Positions 30,644 to 41,077 of a DNA stretch of 64,000 nt are shown piece after piece. The notes beneath the pieces are model-generated. The model was not told where the DNA came from. It was given only the letters and a program-made list of their open reading frames with translations, and did no database searches. A program made the position numbers and the translations under genes. Source of the DNA: Amoebophrya sp. A120 (taxonomy: Eukaryota > Sar > Dinophyceae > Syndiniales > Amoebophryaceae); the NCBI GenBank assembly GCA_905178155.1, contig CAJINV010000004.1, forward strand, positions 2,184,391 through 2,248,390. The letters are read 5' to 3'. The first letter of the stretch is position 1. Each line of letters begins with the position of its first letter.

Positions 30644-31960
30644 ATGGCCACCGTGAAGAACGTCTCCAAGAAGCGAAAGTTCGTCAACGACGGAGTTTTC
30701 TACTCCGAGTTGAACGAATTCTTGACCCGCGTGTTGGGCGAGGATGGCTACGCTGGTATTGCTGCTGTTTTCACGCATGACAAACTGCATTATAGGATTT
30801 AGGAAATTTTTGATTTTCAGAAAAAGTATGAGGCTTGTGTGCTTTTTGTCTAATTTGAAAACCGTAACAAAACAGGTGTCGAGATCCGTGTGACCCCGAT
30901 CCGCACGGAGATCATCGTCCGCGCCACGCGCACCCGCGAGGTCCTCGGTGAGAAGGGCCGCCGCATCCGCGAGCTGACCTCCCTGGTGCAGAAGCGTTTC
31001 AACTTCCGTGAGAACAGCGTCGAGCTGTTCGCGGAACAGGTCAAGAACCGTGGCTGCTGCGCCATGGCCCAGGCCGAGTCTCTCCGCTACAAGCTGCTCG
31101 GTATTGATATTATTTTCAGCACATTCCTGTTTGTCTTGAATGAGAATCCGTATCCGATGAAGATCAAGTGATTTGATGCTGTTTGGAAACTACATGGTGG
31201 AGAGGAAGTGACTGAAACATTCTGCTCTGAAAGTACGAAATGGATATTCTTTCTGAATGTAGAAAACCCAGTCTTCGATGCGGCAAGAAGACGCAAAAAC
31301 AAAAATCTATCGACACATTTTCAAATCACACTACAGGTGGTCTCCCGGTCCGCCGCGCGTGCTACGGTGTGCTGAACTTTGTGATGCGCAATGGCGCCAC
31401 CGGGTGCGAGGTCATCGTGTCCGGAAAGTTGCGTGCCCAGCGCGCCAAGGTCATGAAGTTCCGTGACGGCTACCTGATCTCCACCGGTGACCCGAAGAAC
31501 CACTACATCCAAGAGAGTGTGCGCCACGTGCTGATGCGTCAGGGTGTCTTGGGCGTCAAGGTATATATAACATATGGCTTGTTTGATAGTGGGTGTTAAT
31601 ACTGTTGCATCAGAAATTTCCTTGTGTTTGGTTTGATTGAAATGTTCGTGTTGACATGTACACTTGCGCACGAAGAACAACCTTGACACTTCTCTACCGC
31701 CTTCTTCTGATGCACATTATCCAAACCAACCTCAGGTCCGCATCATGCTTGGGTACGATCCGGAGGGTGAGCGTGGTACGTCCCACCTCATGCCGGATAA
31801 GATCATCATCCACGAGCCGAAGGAGGCCCCGCTGCCGCAGACGAACTTCATCCAGGACGCCCCGATCGAGGAGCCGGTCGTCGAGGAGCCGGCGGCGGCC
31901 CCGGTCGCCCAGGAGTACCAGAGCTACAACAACGCCGGTGCCCAGGACGAGAACTGGTAA
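30644..31960 (+). CDS. RPS3: 40S ribosomal protein uS3 (RPS3)
   Basis: Four exons: 30644-30755, 30876-31100, 31337-31560, 31736-31960. The product runs [20 protein letters not shown], then [19 protein letters not shown], the KH-domain GxxG region [77 protein letters not shown] and a Pro/Glu-rich tail. This is the eukaryotic uS3 across its full length, with both the KH and C-terminal domains. It sits at the mRNA entry channel of the small subunit. All three introns are GT-AG and none resembles an introner, unlike most neighbours. Confidence 0.97.
30756..30875 (+). other. GT-AG intron 1 of uS3
   Basis: GTATTG...AAACAG, phase 1; joins EDGYAG to VEIRVTP. Confidence 0.95.
31101..31336 (+). other. 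GT-AG intron 2 of uS3
   Basis: GTATTG...CTACAG, phase 1; joins YKLLG to [10 protein letters not shown]. Same first six bases as intron 1. Confidence 0.95.
31561..31735 (+). other. GT-AG intron 3 of uS3
   Basis: GTATAT...CCTCAG, phase 0; joins VLGVK to VRIMLGYDP. Confidence 0.95.
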
Positions 31961-32671
31961 ATTTACGAGGGAAATGGAAGGCACAGACGGGTTTTATCGT
32001 CTTCTCCCAGCGGGCTTGGGCGGCGCTTTCGACGGTGTGTGGACGGGTTGGAGACGTGGATCTGAGAGGTTGAGATGAATTTCCATCTCATTATCATCTC
32101 TAGTTCTACTCAAGGTTGTAATCTGAAAGCGACTTGTCGTTGTGGTTGATGATAAATCTCCTGTCAGACGTGCCTTTTTTTGAGTCGATGATGTCCTTGT
32201 AGTGATCCGTGATTCGAAGGAAACAAAAGCCCTTGTGCCGCACCTTTTACAGGGGTTGCGTGCAAGGTCAGTTGCTGTGGGCTTGTTTGCTCTCGCTGGC
32301 GCTACGCCGGTAAGTGTTGAACAAACTGTGTGGCTGTTTGGAGATAACGTTAACCTGAAAAGGGAGAGACACGTCGTGAGAGAGATGAAATTAGCGAGAG
32401 TCGTATATGAGAGCATCAAATAAAAACGGACGAGCGCGTCTTCAAATTTGCGTCATACTTATTAGCGACAGCCTCGCCCTGTAATCTTCGTCGACGAGAG
32501 AGAACACGCGTTTTGAAAAAAAGATTCGGAAAGCCCCCGCGTGCTTCAATTTGTGTACACAGAGAAGGTTAGGCATCTCGCCGGTGTAGTAGTTTATGAA
32601 AAGACAAAACTGTCGTGGCACCTTCCGTGGAGTAAAATCAATTGTTTTCCAGTTTTAGAATTCTCAACACA
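31961..32671. other. Intergenic spacer, no gene seen
   Basis: 3' region of uS3 and upstream of a short ORF. No introner ends. Confidence 0.5.
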
Positions 32672-32836
32672 ATGGATTACGACGGCAAAACCCAGTTCAT
32701 CCAATCGGAACTCGCGACGGCGATGGCATCGAGGAGGAAATTTCTCCAGCATCTTTTCGCGTCCGTGGTAGTCGTCGGTGCCGCTGCTTGGATCGGCGGC
32801 TTGGAGTACGCGGTGAGAACGTTGCTGGCGGTGTGA
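32672..32836 (+). CDS. Short hypothetical ORF with a hydrophobic segment
   Basis: ATG 32672, about 54 codons: MDYDGKTQFIQSELATAMAS, then RRKFLQHLFASVVVVGAAAW. The Arg-Arg followed by a hydrophobic stretch resembles an organelle- or membrane-targeting segment. A GTGAGA donor inside codon 48 suggests a longer spliced product, but no downstream exon keeps a good frame before HOP2. No family recognised. Confidence 0.3.
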   Translation: MDYDGKTQFIQSELATAMASRRKFLQHLFASVVVVGAAAWIGGLEYAVRTLLAV

Positions 32837-33005
32837 CAAAGCCAACAGTAAACTTTTGGTTGTTTGTTCTGCAAACGGCGTACCAAACCGCTGATCTGCT
32901 GCGCCGAGATTCTCGCCGTGCAAAGGTTAATATTGATAATTTTCCCCAGAAGAGACGACGACAGCCTACGTGTCACACGACCTCCTTGGGAACAAGCCAT
33001 TCACC

Positions 33006-34805
33006 ATGTCGGCGTTCGATCTTGGGCACGTTGGAAATAAGAATACGGAGAAATTCGCGACCGCGAGCAAGAAGCCTGGCGGGGGTAAACCCGTGGAACT
33101 GTCCCAGCAAAAAGTCAATCTGATCCTGGAATATTTCCGCAAGAACCGGCGTCCGCTGAATGTCGTGGCGCTCGTGGAGAATCTGAACGGGGCGCTGACG
33201 AAAAAGGAGGTGGAGGCACTGTTGCTGCACGAACAGGTCGCACCGTTCCTCGTCCGGCGGGAGATCGGGGCCCGGAGCAGTGCGTACCTGTACCGGGAAG
33301 CAGACTTGCCGGTGGAGGAAGGGGTGAAGGCGGAATTTTGCAGAAAAAACGGTGGTGTTGATCACGTTTCTCCTGCTGGCGCGGTGGAAAACTTTTCCCT
33401 TCTCCTGGCGAAGAAGTCCGCCGAGGTGAAGCAGCGGGTCAGCCGGCTGAAAGCAGAAATCAAGGCGGAAAAGTAGTGCAATGAAAACTGTAAAGTGCGG
33501 CTCCACCAGATCTTTCAACTGTTTGTATTCTCTCGACGTTCAGCACACGGAGCCCTTTTGTAGTGCATGAAGGTGGGAGCAATCTGGTGCGTTTCGTTTC
33601 AGAAAAATAGTGACCCAGTTGCCCCTCTTTAGTTTAACATATCAGACGTCAAGTATACTGTGGTGCTGTGTGCAGCATAGACACTTTCCCTAGAAATTCG
33701 GCATGCAGCTACATGCAATCTTTCCAACAAACACCTGCACAATCTGGTTGTCGGGGCGCTTTTCAAGATGATAAAAAGGACAAACAGGCTAAGGAGAAGG
33801 AAGCTGCGAAGCTGAAGACCCAGTACGGAGCAGCGGTGAGGGAACGGGAGGAGCTGGTATACCTACTTAGGAGTGGTTTTCTTCTCAAGTTTCGATCTGA
33901 TTCGCATTCGCCTCAACTGCGTTTGTCGTGTTGCGGATACCAGAGAGGACTGTCTTGACTGCGCCTGTGCCTACACAACTCACGACCTCCACGAAACTCA
34001 GATCACTAGATATTTCGGATCATTTATTACGCAGTTTTGTTCGGGTCATCTCTACCAGCAGGTCCGGGTAATTTTGTGATGCAAAATAATGTCAAATAAA
34101 ACACAAAAGACCGCGACGAAGAGTACGTTGGAGGCGCGGGCCCAGCTGCGCCAAGAGATGAACTACGATCCGGCGCCGTTTTGTATGAATTGCAAAAGTA
34201 TCGAACTCGTATACTAAGTGCCAGACTTGCATGAAAAAACTGCTTCCTTGGGCAATTCAGCATGGCAAATTCCAATTGGCATCTTGAGAAAAGTTGTGAT
34301 GCGACTCCTACTAGTGCGATGCTTTTGCAATGCATATTCTGGAAGCTGGTCCAAAAGTGGGTGCAGCGAAAAAAAACCTGCTTCTCCTTGGTGGACGCGG
34401 CGGTTGGGGAGAACGGGAACTATCCTGTGTAAAAACGTCCCCAGCCCATACTTGTCATGCAGTTTTGCATCTACAGAAACGTCTGTCATGCACAGCCGCA
34501 CGAGAGGACTTCGTGGTAGTGTTTTGGAATTGGTAATGCTGTAAACAGGATAAGCAGATGGATTTGTAATGCGCCTGTCCGTGCTCACCTCCACGACGCT
34601 ACAGATGGAAACTTGTCAACCTGCATATCTCCCTAAGCTGGGAGATTTTTGTATGCGGATTTGCCGGTGGGGCGAAGACGTTTTTCCCGAGAATAGGAAC
34701 CGGGTGGAGTTTATGGAATCAATTGGGTGTGACATGGACAAGGAGGGTCTAAAGCCGGACGACTACCAGTGGTTTGTTTCCACCTGCGGCGTACCGAGGG
34801 ACTGA
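33006..34805 (+). CDS. HOP2: HOP2/TBPIP-type meiotic recombination protein
   Basis: ATG 33006 to TGA 34803, five exons. Residues about 35-100 form a winged-helix domain (LILEYFRKNRRPLNVVALVE, then LTKKEVEALLLHEQVAPFLV and YLYREADL). This is followed by coiled coil (LLLAKKSAEVKQRVSRLKAE, KKDKQAKEKEAAKLKTQYGA). Joining the two introner-split exons gives FWKLVQKWVQRKKTC and VEFMESIGCDMD, matching the C-terminal 'W..W..RK' and 'eeiGietD' parts of HOP2. With MND1, HOP2 assists RAD51/DMC1 strand exchange between homologues. The exon 33709-33856 begins with a less convincing Gln-rich stretch, so its acceptor is the weakest join. Confidence 0.85.
33473..33708 (+). other. Probable GT-AG intron, HOP2
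   Basis: GTAGTG...CATGCAG, phase 2. It keeps the frame, but the exon start after it is weakly protein-like. Confidence 0.5.
33857..34109 (+). other. GT-AG intron, HOP2
   Basis: GTATAC...CAAAAG, 253 bp, phase 0; joins REREEL to TATKSTLEAR, continuing the coiled coil. Confidence 0.7.
34184..34336. mobile_element. Introner, family C, HOP2
   Basis: 153 bp, TATGAATTGCAAAAGTATCG...ATGCATA, flanks TTTTG / TTCTG. Removal gives NYDPAPFWKLVQKWVQ. Confidence 0.92.
34421..34695. mobile_element. Introner, family B, HOP2
   Basis: 275 bp, TATCCTGTGTAAAAACGTCC...CCGAGAATA, perfect GGAAC flanks. Removal gives VGENGNRVEFMESIG. Confidence 0.93.
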
Positions 34806-35220
34806 GAGTCATTCCGCGGTTCGGAATTCGATCGGCGCGTGTAGAATTTTGGAAGAAGTTGCAGAACTGCATTGTAAAATTGCGAACAGGTCGTGGTTGT
34901 AATTATTGATACGCGAACGCTGAGCTGCAAACGAACATTTCTCGATTTGAAGACGTGGCAAGAACTTTTCTTTGCGCTGTGCTCGTGAAGGATTTAGATA
35001 GTAGAAACGCTAGTCGAAAACAAGTCAGCCAACAATCTACGATCGGTCAGAGTTGTAGTGCGTGTACTGACGAGCTTTTGATTTTGTTTCTTCACGACAG
35101 CTTTCTCTTACCTTTTGACCAGAACTTCTGAGATGGTGCTGGTGCTCTGCTGCACAGGTTCCCAGTAATTTTGATTTACCTCCACACTGTCACTCCCAGC
35201 AATAATGAATCATCAACTTG
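34806..35220. other. Intergenic spacer, no gene seen
   Basis: AT-rich sequence downstream of HOP2. Confidence 0.5.
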
Positions 35221-35586
35221 ATGAAGGTGTGCTTTACAATCCTAAAATCGTGCCCAGACAGGGAAATGCCACAACCACTAGTCGATGAGGACTTGTTCAT
35301 CGCAAAAAGTAAGATTTTGCTACTCGAAAAAACATCATTCCGGAAGAAGCATAGGCAGAAAGTACTATTTCTGCTAGCCTGCATGATGTTCTCATCTCTC
35401 GAAGGTGGATGTTTTACATCAAAAGGCACTGCCACGGCATGCACCAGGGAGAAGAGGACAATCAAAATAAATGCAGCGGCGCTTCTGGAGGCCGTGCGGG
35501 AAGGAAAGCCCAGCTCGACATGTGCAAAGCAAGCCAACAACGCTAATAATGATTTCGCGAGCAATTGCTGCAGACCACAACTGTAA
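35221..35586 (+). CDS. Hypothetical 121-residue Cys/Lys-rich ORF
   Basis: ATG 35221 to TAA. Contains one hydrophobic segment (KVLFLLACMMFSSLEGGCF) about 50 residues in, and scattered Cys. It ends 70 bases before the next gene, so it could be an upstream ORF of that transcript or chance. No family recognised. Confidence 0.25.
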   Translation: MKVCFTILKSCPDREMPQPLVDEDLFIAKSKILLLEKTSFRKKHRQKVLFLLACMMFSSLEGGCFTSKGTATACTREKRTIKINAAALLEAVREGKPSSTCAKQANNANNDFASNCCRPQL

Positions 35587-35658
35587 GATTTTTTACGGGT
35601 TTTTGGCCGCGTTAATATTCCCTTGTCACGACCCGTGTAAAAAGCGTCGAAAAGCAAC

Positions 35659-38600
35659 ATGGATTTTTTGAAAGCGCTGACCTTCAGCCGCGAGGGCTGT
35701 TTTGAGCCTGAGCTGGCGAAGGCCGACCTGTGCTTCACACTGCACGAAATTCGCGGCGTGAAGCTGGACTCCGGGGAGATTTTGTGCTGCTCTGCCCAGG
35801 TGGTGCCAACGCGGACGAATCTGGCAACCACTACGCAACATCAAAGCACGAGGACTTCTGGCAGAAGGGAACACAGCACTACGACAGGCAGCTATCAAGT
35901 AAACTACGACTACACCAACGCAGAAACCGACCACGACCACGGGGAGCTGCACCAAGCAGCTGGCACGAAAGTGCTGTGCAATGTGTCCGAGCAGTGCCTG
36001 CTCAAGACGGTGCCGCTGGACGCCACGCTGTTCCTGCACGTTTGGGCTGGAAATTCGATCCGAGAGGTCGAGGAGATGGCGTTCGCCGGTGGTGGAGCGG
36101 CAGGAGCAGGAGCGGGTTCGTCTTCGTCGTCCGCTAGTACCGCCGCGGGCGCTTCGAGCGGCGGTTTCAGTCCCGCGACGCGCAACCTGAATTCCGCGGG
36201 TGGAGGACTTCCACCCCCAACGGTCGGGCGGCCGAACCCGGGCGGCTTCGCGGTGGCGAAGAACGCGGTGCCGGGCAAATCAGCGAGAAGTGGTTCCCAA
36301 GCGCGCTTCATCGGGGAGGTGCGGATCCCGATGGCAGCACTGGCCAGGCCGCAGGAGCGCGGCGCAAATATATCCTGAGTAAAAACGTACCCACACCAGA
36401 GTCAAGATGGGGATTTTGCAACACAAACCTAGGAGTTTTGGGAGTCACGCATGACAAGTTTCAGTCCGTAAGGTAGTGCAAGTTAGCAAGGAAAGCCGCA
36501 TCACAAATCGACCTGCTGATCCTGTTCACAGCATCACAAATTCCAAAACACGATTGGAAATGGCTCTCATGGGGATGCGCATCACAAATGTCTTTGTCAT
36601 TGCAAATCTGCATTAGGTACGTTTTTACTCAGGACAAAATACCGCCGAAATTCTCTACTACGCGTGGCTGCAGTTGGATACCATGGCGGATTACGCAAGG
36701 GGACAAGAACCACTTATTACCCTCATTTGCCAACAAGAATGAAACGCAAAATCGTATCTGGCTCACCTTGTGGCCGTCGCTGTACTACGGCAGGTGTTGG
36801 AATGAGTAGCTCAAAGAAGTGCTCCTGCAGGACAGGCCAGGCGTGGGTATTTGTCATGCAGGTCCTTGAACTTCTACGGTGTAGAAGTTTTTGGGATCAT
36901 GGAGTTGTTTGTATTGCTACACAGACTTTGCGGCTTGATGAGGGGGAGGAAGGTGTTGTCCACTGTCATACGGACACGGTGCCCAACATCGGCGGGAACA
37001 GTGACCAGGATATTTTTCAGCAGGCACTGTACGCAGGACCGCGGAACGCAGCCATGCCAAAAATCTGCGTGTCACTTTGCAAGGACGGCGAAAGGAACAA
37101 ATTTCCGCTGCGGAAAGAGGTTCGTATACTATTTTCTGCATACGGGTTGATTTTTTGCTTTCTCTTCCAGGGGGCATACGCATAGGCACACAAATAACTT
37201 TACTCGAAGTATTCTAAGTGTGCAAGATGAAGATTTAGTCCATATATTCAAATCTGAAAACACAAACACTGAAAACGTCGCATGAAATTCGAAAAAGAAA
37301 ATACAGGAAGAGGACGCTGGTTTCCGTAGCCGCACGTGGCAAGCGTTGTTGAAGTCCCACCAGCAGCATCTCACTCTGGTCCACGCTCTTGACGTGTTGG
37401 ATAGTTCGTCCGGCGAGCAGAGTATGTGGATTGAATAAAACTAACGCTCTCGTCACCCCAAAGTCACTCAAGATGGGAAAAATTGTGCAAGACATCAAGT
37501 CCAGAACAGCTTTTGGCACTCCCACATGGGACTTGCAGCGTACTGTCGTACTACAATCCAGCTAGTCCAGACGCATCGCAAATCCGCCTTATTTTTCTCC
37601 AGACATTTTTCGCCGTGCAGGACGTCAGAATAAACACCACTAGAAAAGAAATGCCTCTCAACATAATTTTTGAGAGCCGGCGCATGAACAGAAACCACAT
37701 CCTTAGCTGCACGCAAATTATTTGCATATCATGACATCAAGGCTGGGGCCCTCGTGAAGACGTTTTATTTACTCAGGATACGAAAGAGGGAAAAGTTAGC
37801 CGAAGAGCTGGACCGAGCGAGCCACAAAGTTTCCCTCTTGTCCAATATTGTGGAGGAGCAGAAGCGCGAAATGAAGCTGTTGCAAAGCAAAATGGCGGAT
37901 ACCATATCAAATGTAAAAGTGTCTGGGTCTGGAAGAATGCAACTTGTGATGCTGCATTTGGATTCCAAAAAAATCTGTATTGCATGAGTACCAAAGGGAA
38001 TACAATTTTTGCTACGCTGAGAAGGCATTTGTCATGCGGAATAGGGGCCCCGACTCATGTTGCATGTTGTAGCTGCCCTGCGCCGCGGCCCTTTCGTTGC
38101 GCCTTCTATCACCACTCCAGTCTCGAAAGGCCTACTTCTGTATGACAAGCGCTTTAGCTGCAGCGCTAGTGGCTATCCTTAACCTTATGCCATCTTAACT
38201 TACGACTTTACTTTACTTTGTTTTGATGTTTCCTTTATGATGATGATGATGATGATGATGCTTAAGCTATGGCTGATTGTTTTATTTTTCATTAAGAGGC
38301 CTTCGCGCCACCCGGACGTCCTGCCGGTAGACCACCAATGTCATGCGGAATAGGCATCAAGAGGCCCTCAGAAAATCTGTATTGCTAGGGTATGCATCAC
38401 AGACATCATGGCTCATGCAAAACGCGCATGACAAGCGTCAGAATCTTCCAGACCCAGACATTTTTGCATTTGATATACCATGCAGAGCCACGATTTGAAG
38501 GAACAGGAGCTGCACGCCCGGGCGCTTACCGCGGAAAGTATTCTGTGCAAAAGTATCGTACTCGTATTGCAGTCATGCATTACAAATCTTGTTCTTAAGG

Positions 38601-39697
38601 TAAATCAGCAGCACAAATTTCATTTCTCATGCTGAGGAAATTCGTAATGCATTTGTACGAGTGCGATACTTTTGCATTTCATAGAAAGGGGGCAGGAGCA
38701 ACTGCAGGGGGAGCTGGACGTAAGGGAGGAAGTTTTTCATCATGTAGTAGTTCAAAAATCTACAGAAGTTTCCTGTAAGTAATCCTTAGCTAAAATTTTC
38801 ATTTCCCACTCTCTGCATTAAGTGAAAAGCGCCAGAAGCACTACGTACCAGTTGAAAATATGGTGCACCAGCGAATTGCGAAAGGGAAAGCCACAACTAC
38901 TTCTTACTTTATGCAAACGTTACTAAACAGCAAACCCTGTCGAGCCTCCACACGAACAAGGAAGAGGAGGTGAAGCGGCTAAAGTTGTTGAGCCAAAACC
39001 TTTATGTATTGCAAAAATGTAGTCTGGGTCTGGAAGAATGCAGGAGTTTGTCATGCAGATTTTGCATGACCCATAGGGTCTGTGATGCCTGCCCTAGCAT
39101 CGCAGAGATTCTGCGAGGGCTTTCTGATGCTCCTACCGCATGAGAAATGCCCTCTCCGCATAGCAAAAATCGGACCTCTTTTGCTGTTCATGCAAGACAG
39201 ATTCATTGTAGAATCCAAATTAATGCAGCATCACAAGTTCCATCCTTCCAGACCCAGACATATTTGCATTTCATAACCTCCAGATGCAGCTGGACCAGTC
39301 GAAAGAGGACGAAAAATCCACGTTGCGAAAGTTCAACTCCAAAATTGAGGACTCCAACAAGATGATTATGGCCCTGAAAGACGAAAAGGAAGAAGCGGTC
39401 CGGCGGATCGAGACACTGCAGCTGGATTGGAAAAGCGAAAAGGTAGAAATAGCGAAGGAGAGCGAGCAGTTGAAGGCTGATAAAGCAGAACTGGAGAATT
39501 TGTTGGCCGAGAGGCAAAGGGAGTTCGAGAAAACGCACAAGGAGCAGCGGGACCGGATCACCGCGCTGTCCGCCGCGAAAGCGGAATTGCTGAAGATGAT
39601 GGAACAAATTTACGACACTGCGCCGGAGCAGAATGGGGGCGTGGTTGCCACCTTGGACCGGACGAGCCTGGACGCATTCCACGCGAAGTGGAGCTGA
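35659..39697 (+). CDS. C2-like N-terminal domain plus long coiled-coil protein
   Basis: ATG 35659 (MDFLKALTFSREGCF) to TGA 39695. The first exon has C2-like strands (ADLCFTLHEIRGVKLDSGE, LLKTVPLDATLFLHVWAGNS, RFIGEVRIPMAALA) around two Ser/Gly/Thr-rich loops. Later exons (KREKLAEELDRASHKVSLL, LHTNKEEEVKRLKLLSQNL, LQMQLDQSKEDEKSTLRK and on to the end) form a continuous coiled coil, ending AFHAKWS. Three places need care: a frame slip at the GGGG of 36699-36702 (one G fewer restores YARDKNHLLPSF), an intron around 36793-36970 with a family F-type 3' end, and an unresolved intron of about 670 bases ending at 37780-37782. The architecture suggests a centriolar, basal-body or membrane-tether protein, which is only inference. 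Confidence 0.55.
36371..36636. mobile_element. Introner, family B, C2/coiled-coil gene
   Basis: 266 bp, TATCCTGAGTAAAAACGT...TTACTCAGGACA, perfect AAATA flanks. Removal gives QERGANTAEILYYAWLQ. Confidence 0.92.
36793..36970. mobile_element. Probable introner with family F-type 3' end
   Basis: The 3' end (TGAGGGGGAGG...CCACTGTCATA) matches the family F copy at 20621-20836. The 5' end is not recognisable, and an in-frame TAG (36807-36809) lies just after the likely 5' boundary. Cutting 36793-36970 joins LYYG to TDTVPNIGGN. Confidence 0.5.
37112..37782. other. Unresolved intron with family B 3' end
   Basis: The upstream exon ends near NKFPLRKE (37119) and the next begins KREKLAEELDR at about 37781. 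The last ~20 bases before it (GACGTTTTATTTACTCAGGA) are a family B end, but no family B start is found upstream. A small exon or a fused element may be hidden here. Confidence 0.45.
37905..38475. mobile_element. Introner, family A, with a secondary insertion
   Basis: 571 bp, TATCAAATGT...TTTGATA, perfect TACCA flanks. Without the 309-bp duplication-insertion it would be a normal ~262-bp family A element. Removal gives SKMADTMQSHDLKEQ. Confidence 0.92.
38046..38339. mobile_element. Unknown 294-bp insertion inside a family A introner
   Basis: Flanked by a 15-bp direct repeat GTCATGCGGAATAGG (38031-38045 and 38340-38354), which is part of the introner. The insert is not introner-like. It has an ATG/TGA microsatellite near 38240 and no coding frame. 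The 15-bp duplication suggests target-primed retroposition or template switching. Confidence 0.7.
38539..38683. mobile_element. Introner, family C, C2/coiled-coil gene
   Basis: 145 bp, TATTCTGTGCAAAAGTATCG...TTTCATA, perfect GAAAG flanks. Removal gives RALTAERGQEQLQGEL. Confidence 0.93.
38720..38930 (+). other. GT-AG intron, C2/coiled-coil gene
   Basis: GTAAGG...CTAAACAG, phase 0; joins LQGELD to QTLSSLHTNKEE. Confidence 0.75.
39003..39275. mobile_element. Introner, family A, C2/coiled-coil gene
   Basis: 273 bp, TATGTATTGC...TTTCATA, flanks ACCTT / ACCTC. Removal gives LLSQNLQMQLDQSKE. Confidence 0.92.
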
Positions 39698-39723
39698 CGG
39701 TCGGTTTGTTCTTCGATGCGGTG

Positions 39724-39897
39724 TATGCATTTTTGCAAAAAAGTATGATGTTATCATGTTCATACCAACAGCGGGCAGCTTTTGCCGTTCTTCGTCCTGG
39801 AGAATTTCATCTTGCGAAATCATCTTCCACATGTCGCATCTTACAAACATAAGCTCCCCGCTTTCCTCCAGACCCAGGTCGATGTTTGCAATGCATA
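39724..39897. mobile_element. Introner, family A (short), in the presumed 3' UTR
   Basis: 174 bp, TATGCATTTTTGC...GCAATGCATA with a CCTCCAGACCCAGG end, flanks CGGTG / CCGTG. It starts 26 bases after the stop codon of the coiled-coil gene, so it is outside the coding sequence. Confidence 0.75.
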
Positions 39898-41077
39898 CCG
39901 TGTTTCTACTTCTTGCTATTTCTATTGGAAGATCATTCTGACTTTCCTCGCTGCAAATTGCAAGATAAGTACTTAGTACCAGGAACAAGAACGCGATGTT
40001 GAAAGATGTAAAAGTAAGTAAAAACGTGGTTAATACGATTAGAAAAGTACTACGCTTGAATTCCGTTTCGAAGGTTTCAAAGTCAAGCAATGATAAGTAT
40101 CTATTCATCCTCGCTGGTAGGACACACTACAGCAGGGTATTGTGGTAGACCACGTTTTCGACCGTGTTGCGCACGTGACGTCGAGAGGTCACTGTTCTAA
40201 ATGGTCGTCGGTGGCAGAATTTATTGCTGCGCCAGTGCTTCATCTCTTCGCAAATAGCTACTAATTGCACTAGTGCATCATGTCTTCCAAAGAAAATAAG
40301 TAGTAAGCTCTCTATGGAGTGTAGCTAAGGCAGAAGATCATGATAAACTCCGTGCGGCACTAGCTGCCTTCCAGTCACGCTCCTGTAGATGATCAAGGCA
40401 TCGATCATGGTTTTGTTGTCCTCGCCAGGATCTTCTAGCCTCTGATGGTTCATTTTTTGATCGGTTTAACAATACCACGTAGGTTTTATTTACAACTCGT
40501 CGTGACGAAGATGGAGTCAGTTGTTTCTATTTTGAGATTCTTCGTTGCTGTTAGTTTCCACATAGCATCAGGTCGTGTAATACTAGCAGTAGTCGGTTAG
40601 AAGGTCGTGTCCGGCGTGAAATTTTTTTTTTGATGTTTTTCATCTGCGACTTAATATTTTCTGGTCTCGATCCTCGCTTACGTTTTGCGGATCCGTGCTG
40701 TCTCGAACTCGAACTCTAATATGCGGCTGAAGATCCACCGGTTTTATTTCCCTTCTACTACTTAGCCCAGAGATTCATAAATGCGGAGATAAGTTGTACA
40801 AGAACTTATTCCGGCGTTCACACTTTTTAATTTACTGATAGACCACCTGCTCCCCGCGAAGGCAGAAGGGCTGCAGAAGCAATGAATTTAGTGTGTGTAT
40901 GGCGGTGCTTATGGCGGTGCTGCCATGTAATTCACTTAGGACTTGGTGATTTTTGAATTGAGCTGCCAATTCCATTGAGAAAGCCTCTTGATTCAAACTC
41001 CTCCCGCTGGTATTTATTTGGGACGCAGCCGCAACTTGATAAGCATTGAAGAAAGTGTAAATTTCAGTAAAAATTTT
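39898..41077. other. Intergenic spacer, no gene seen
   Basis: AT-rich; several stop codons in all frames; no introner ends noticed. Confidence 0.5.

Noticed and set aside
36807-36809. In-frame TAG as evidence for a reassigned UAG codon
   Set aside because: Arp3 and the Ser/Thr-rich gene appear to end at TAG, and the codon here probably lies inside an intron.
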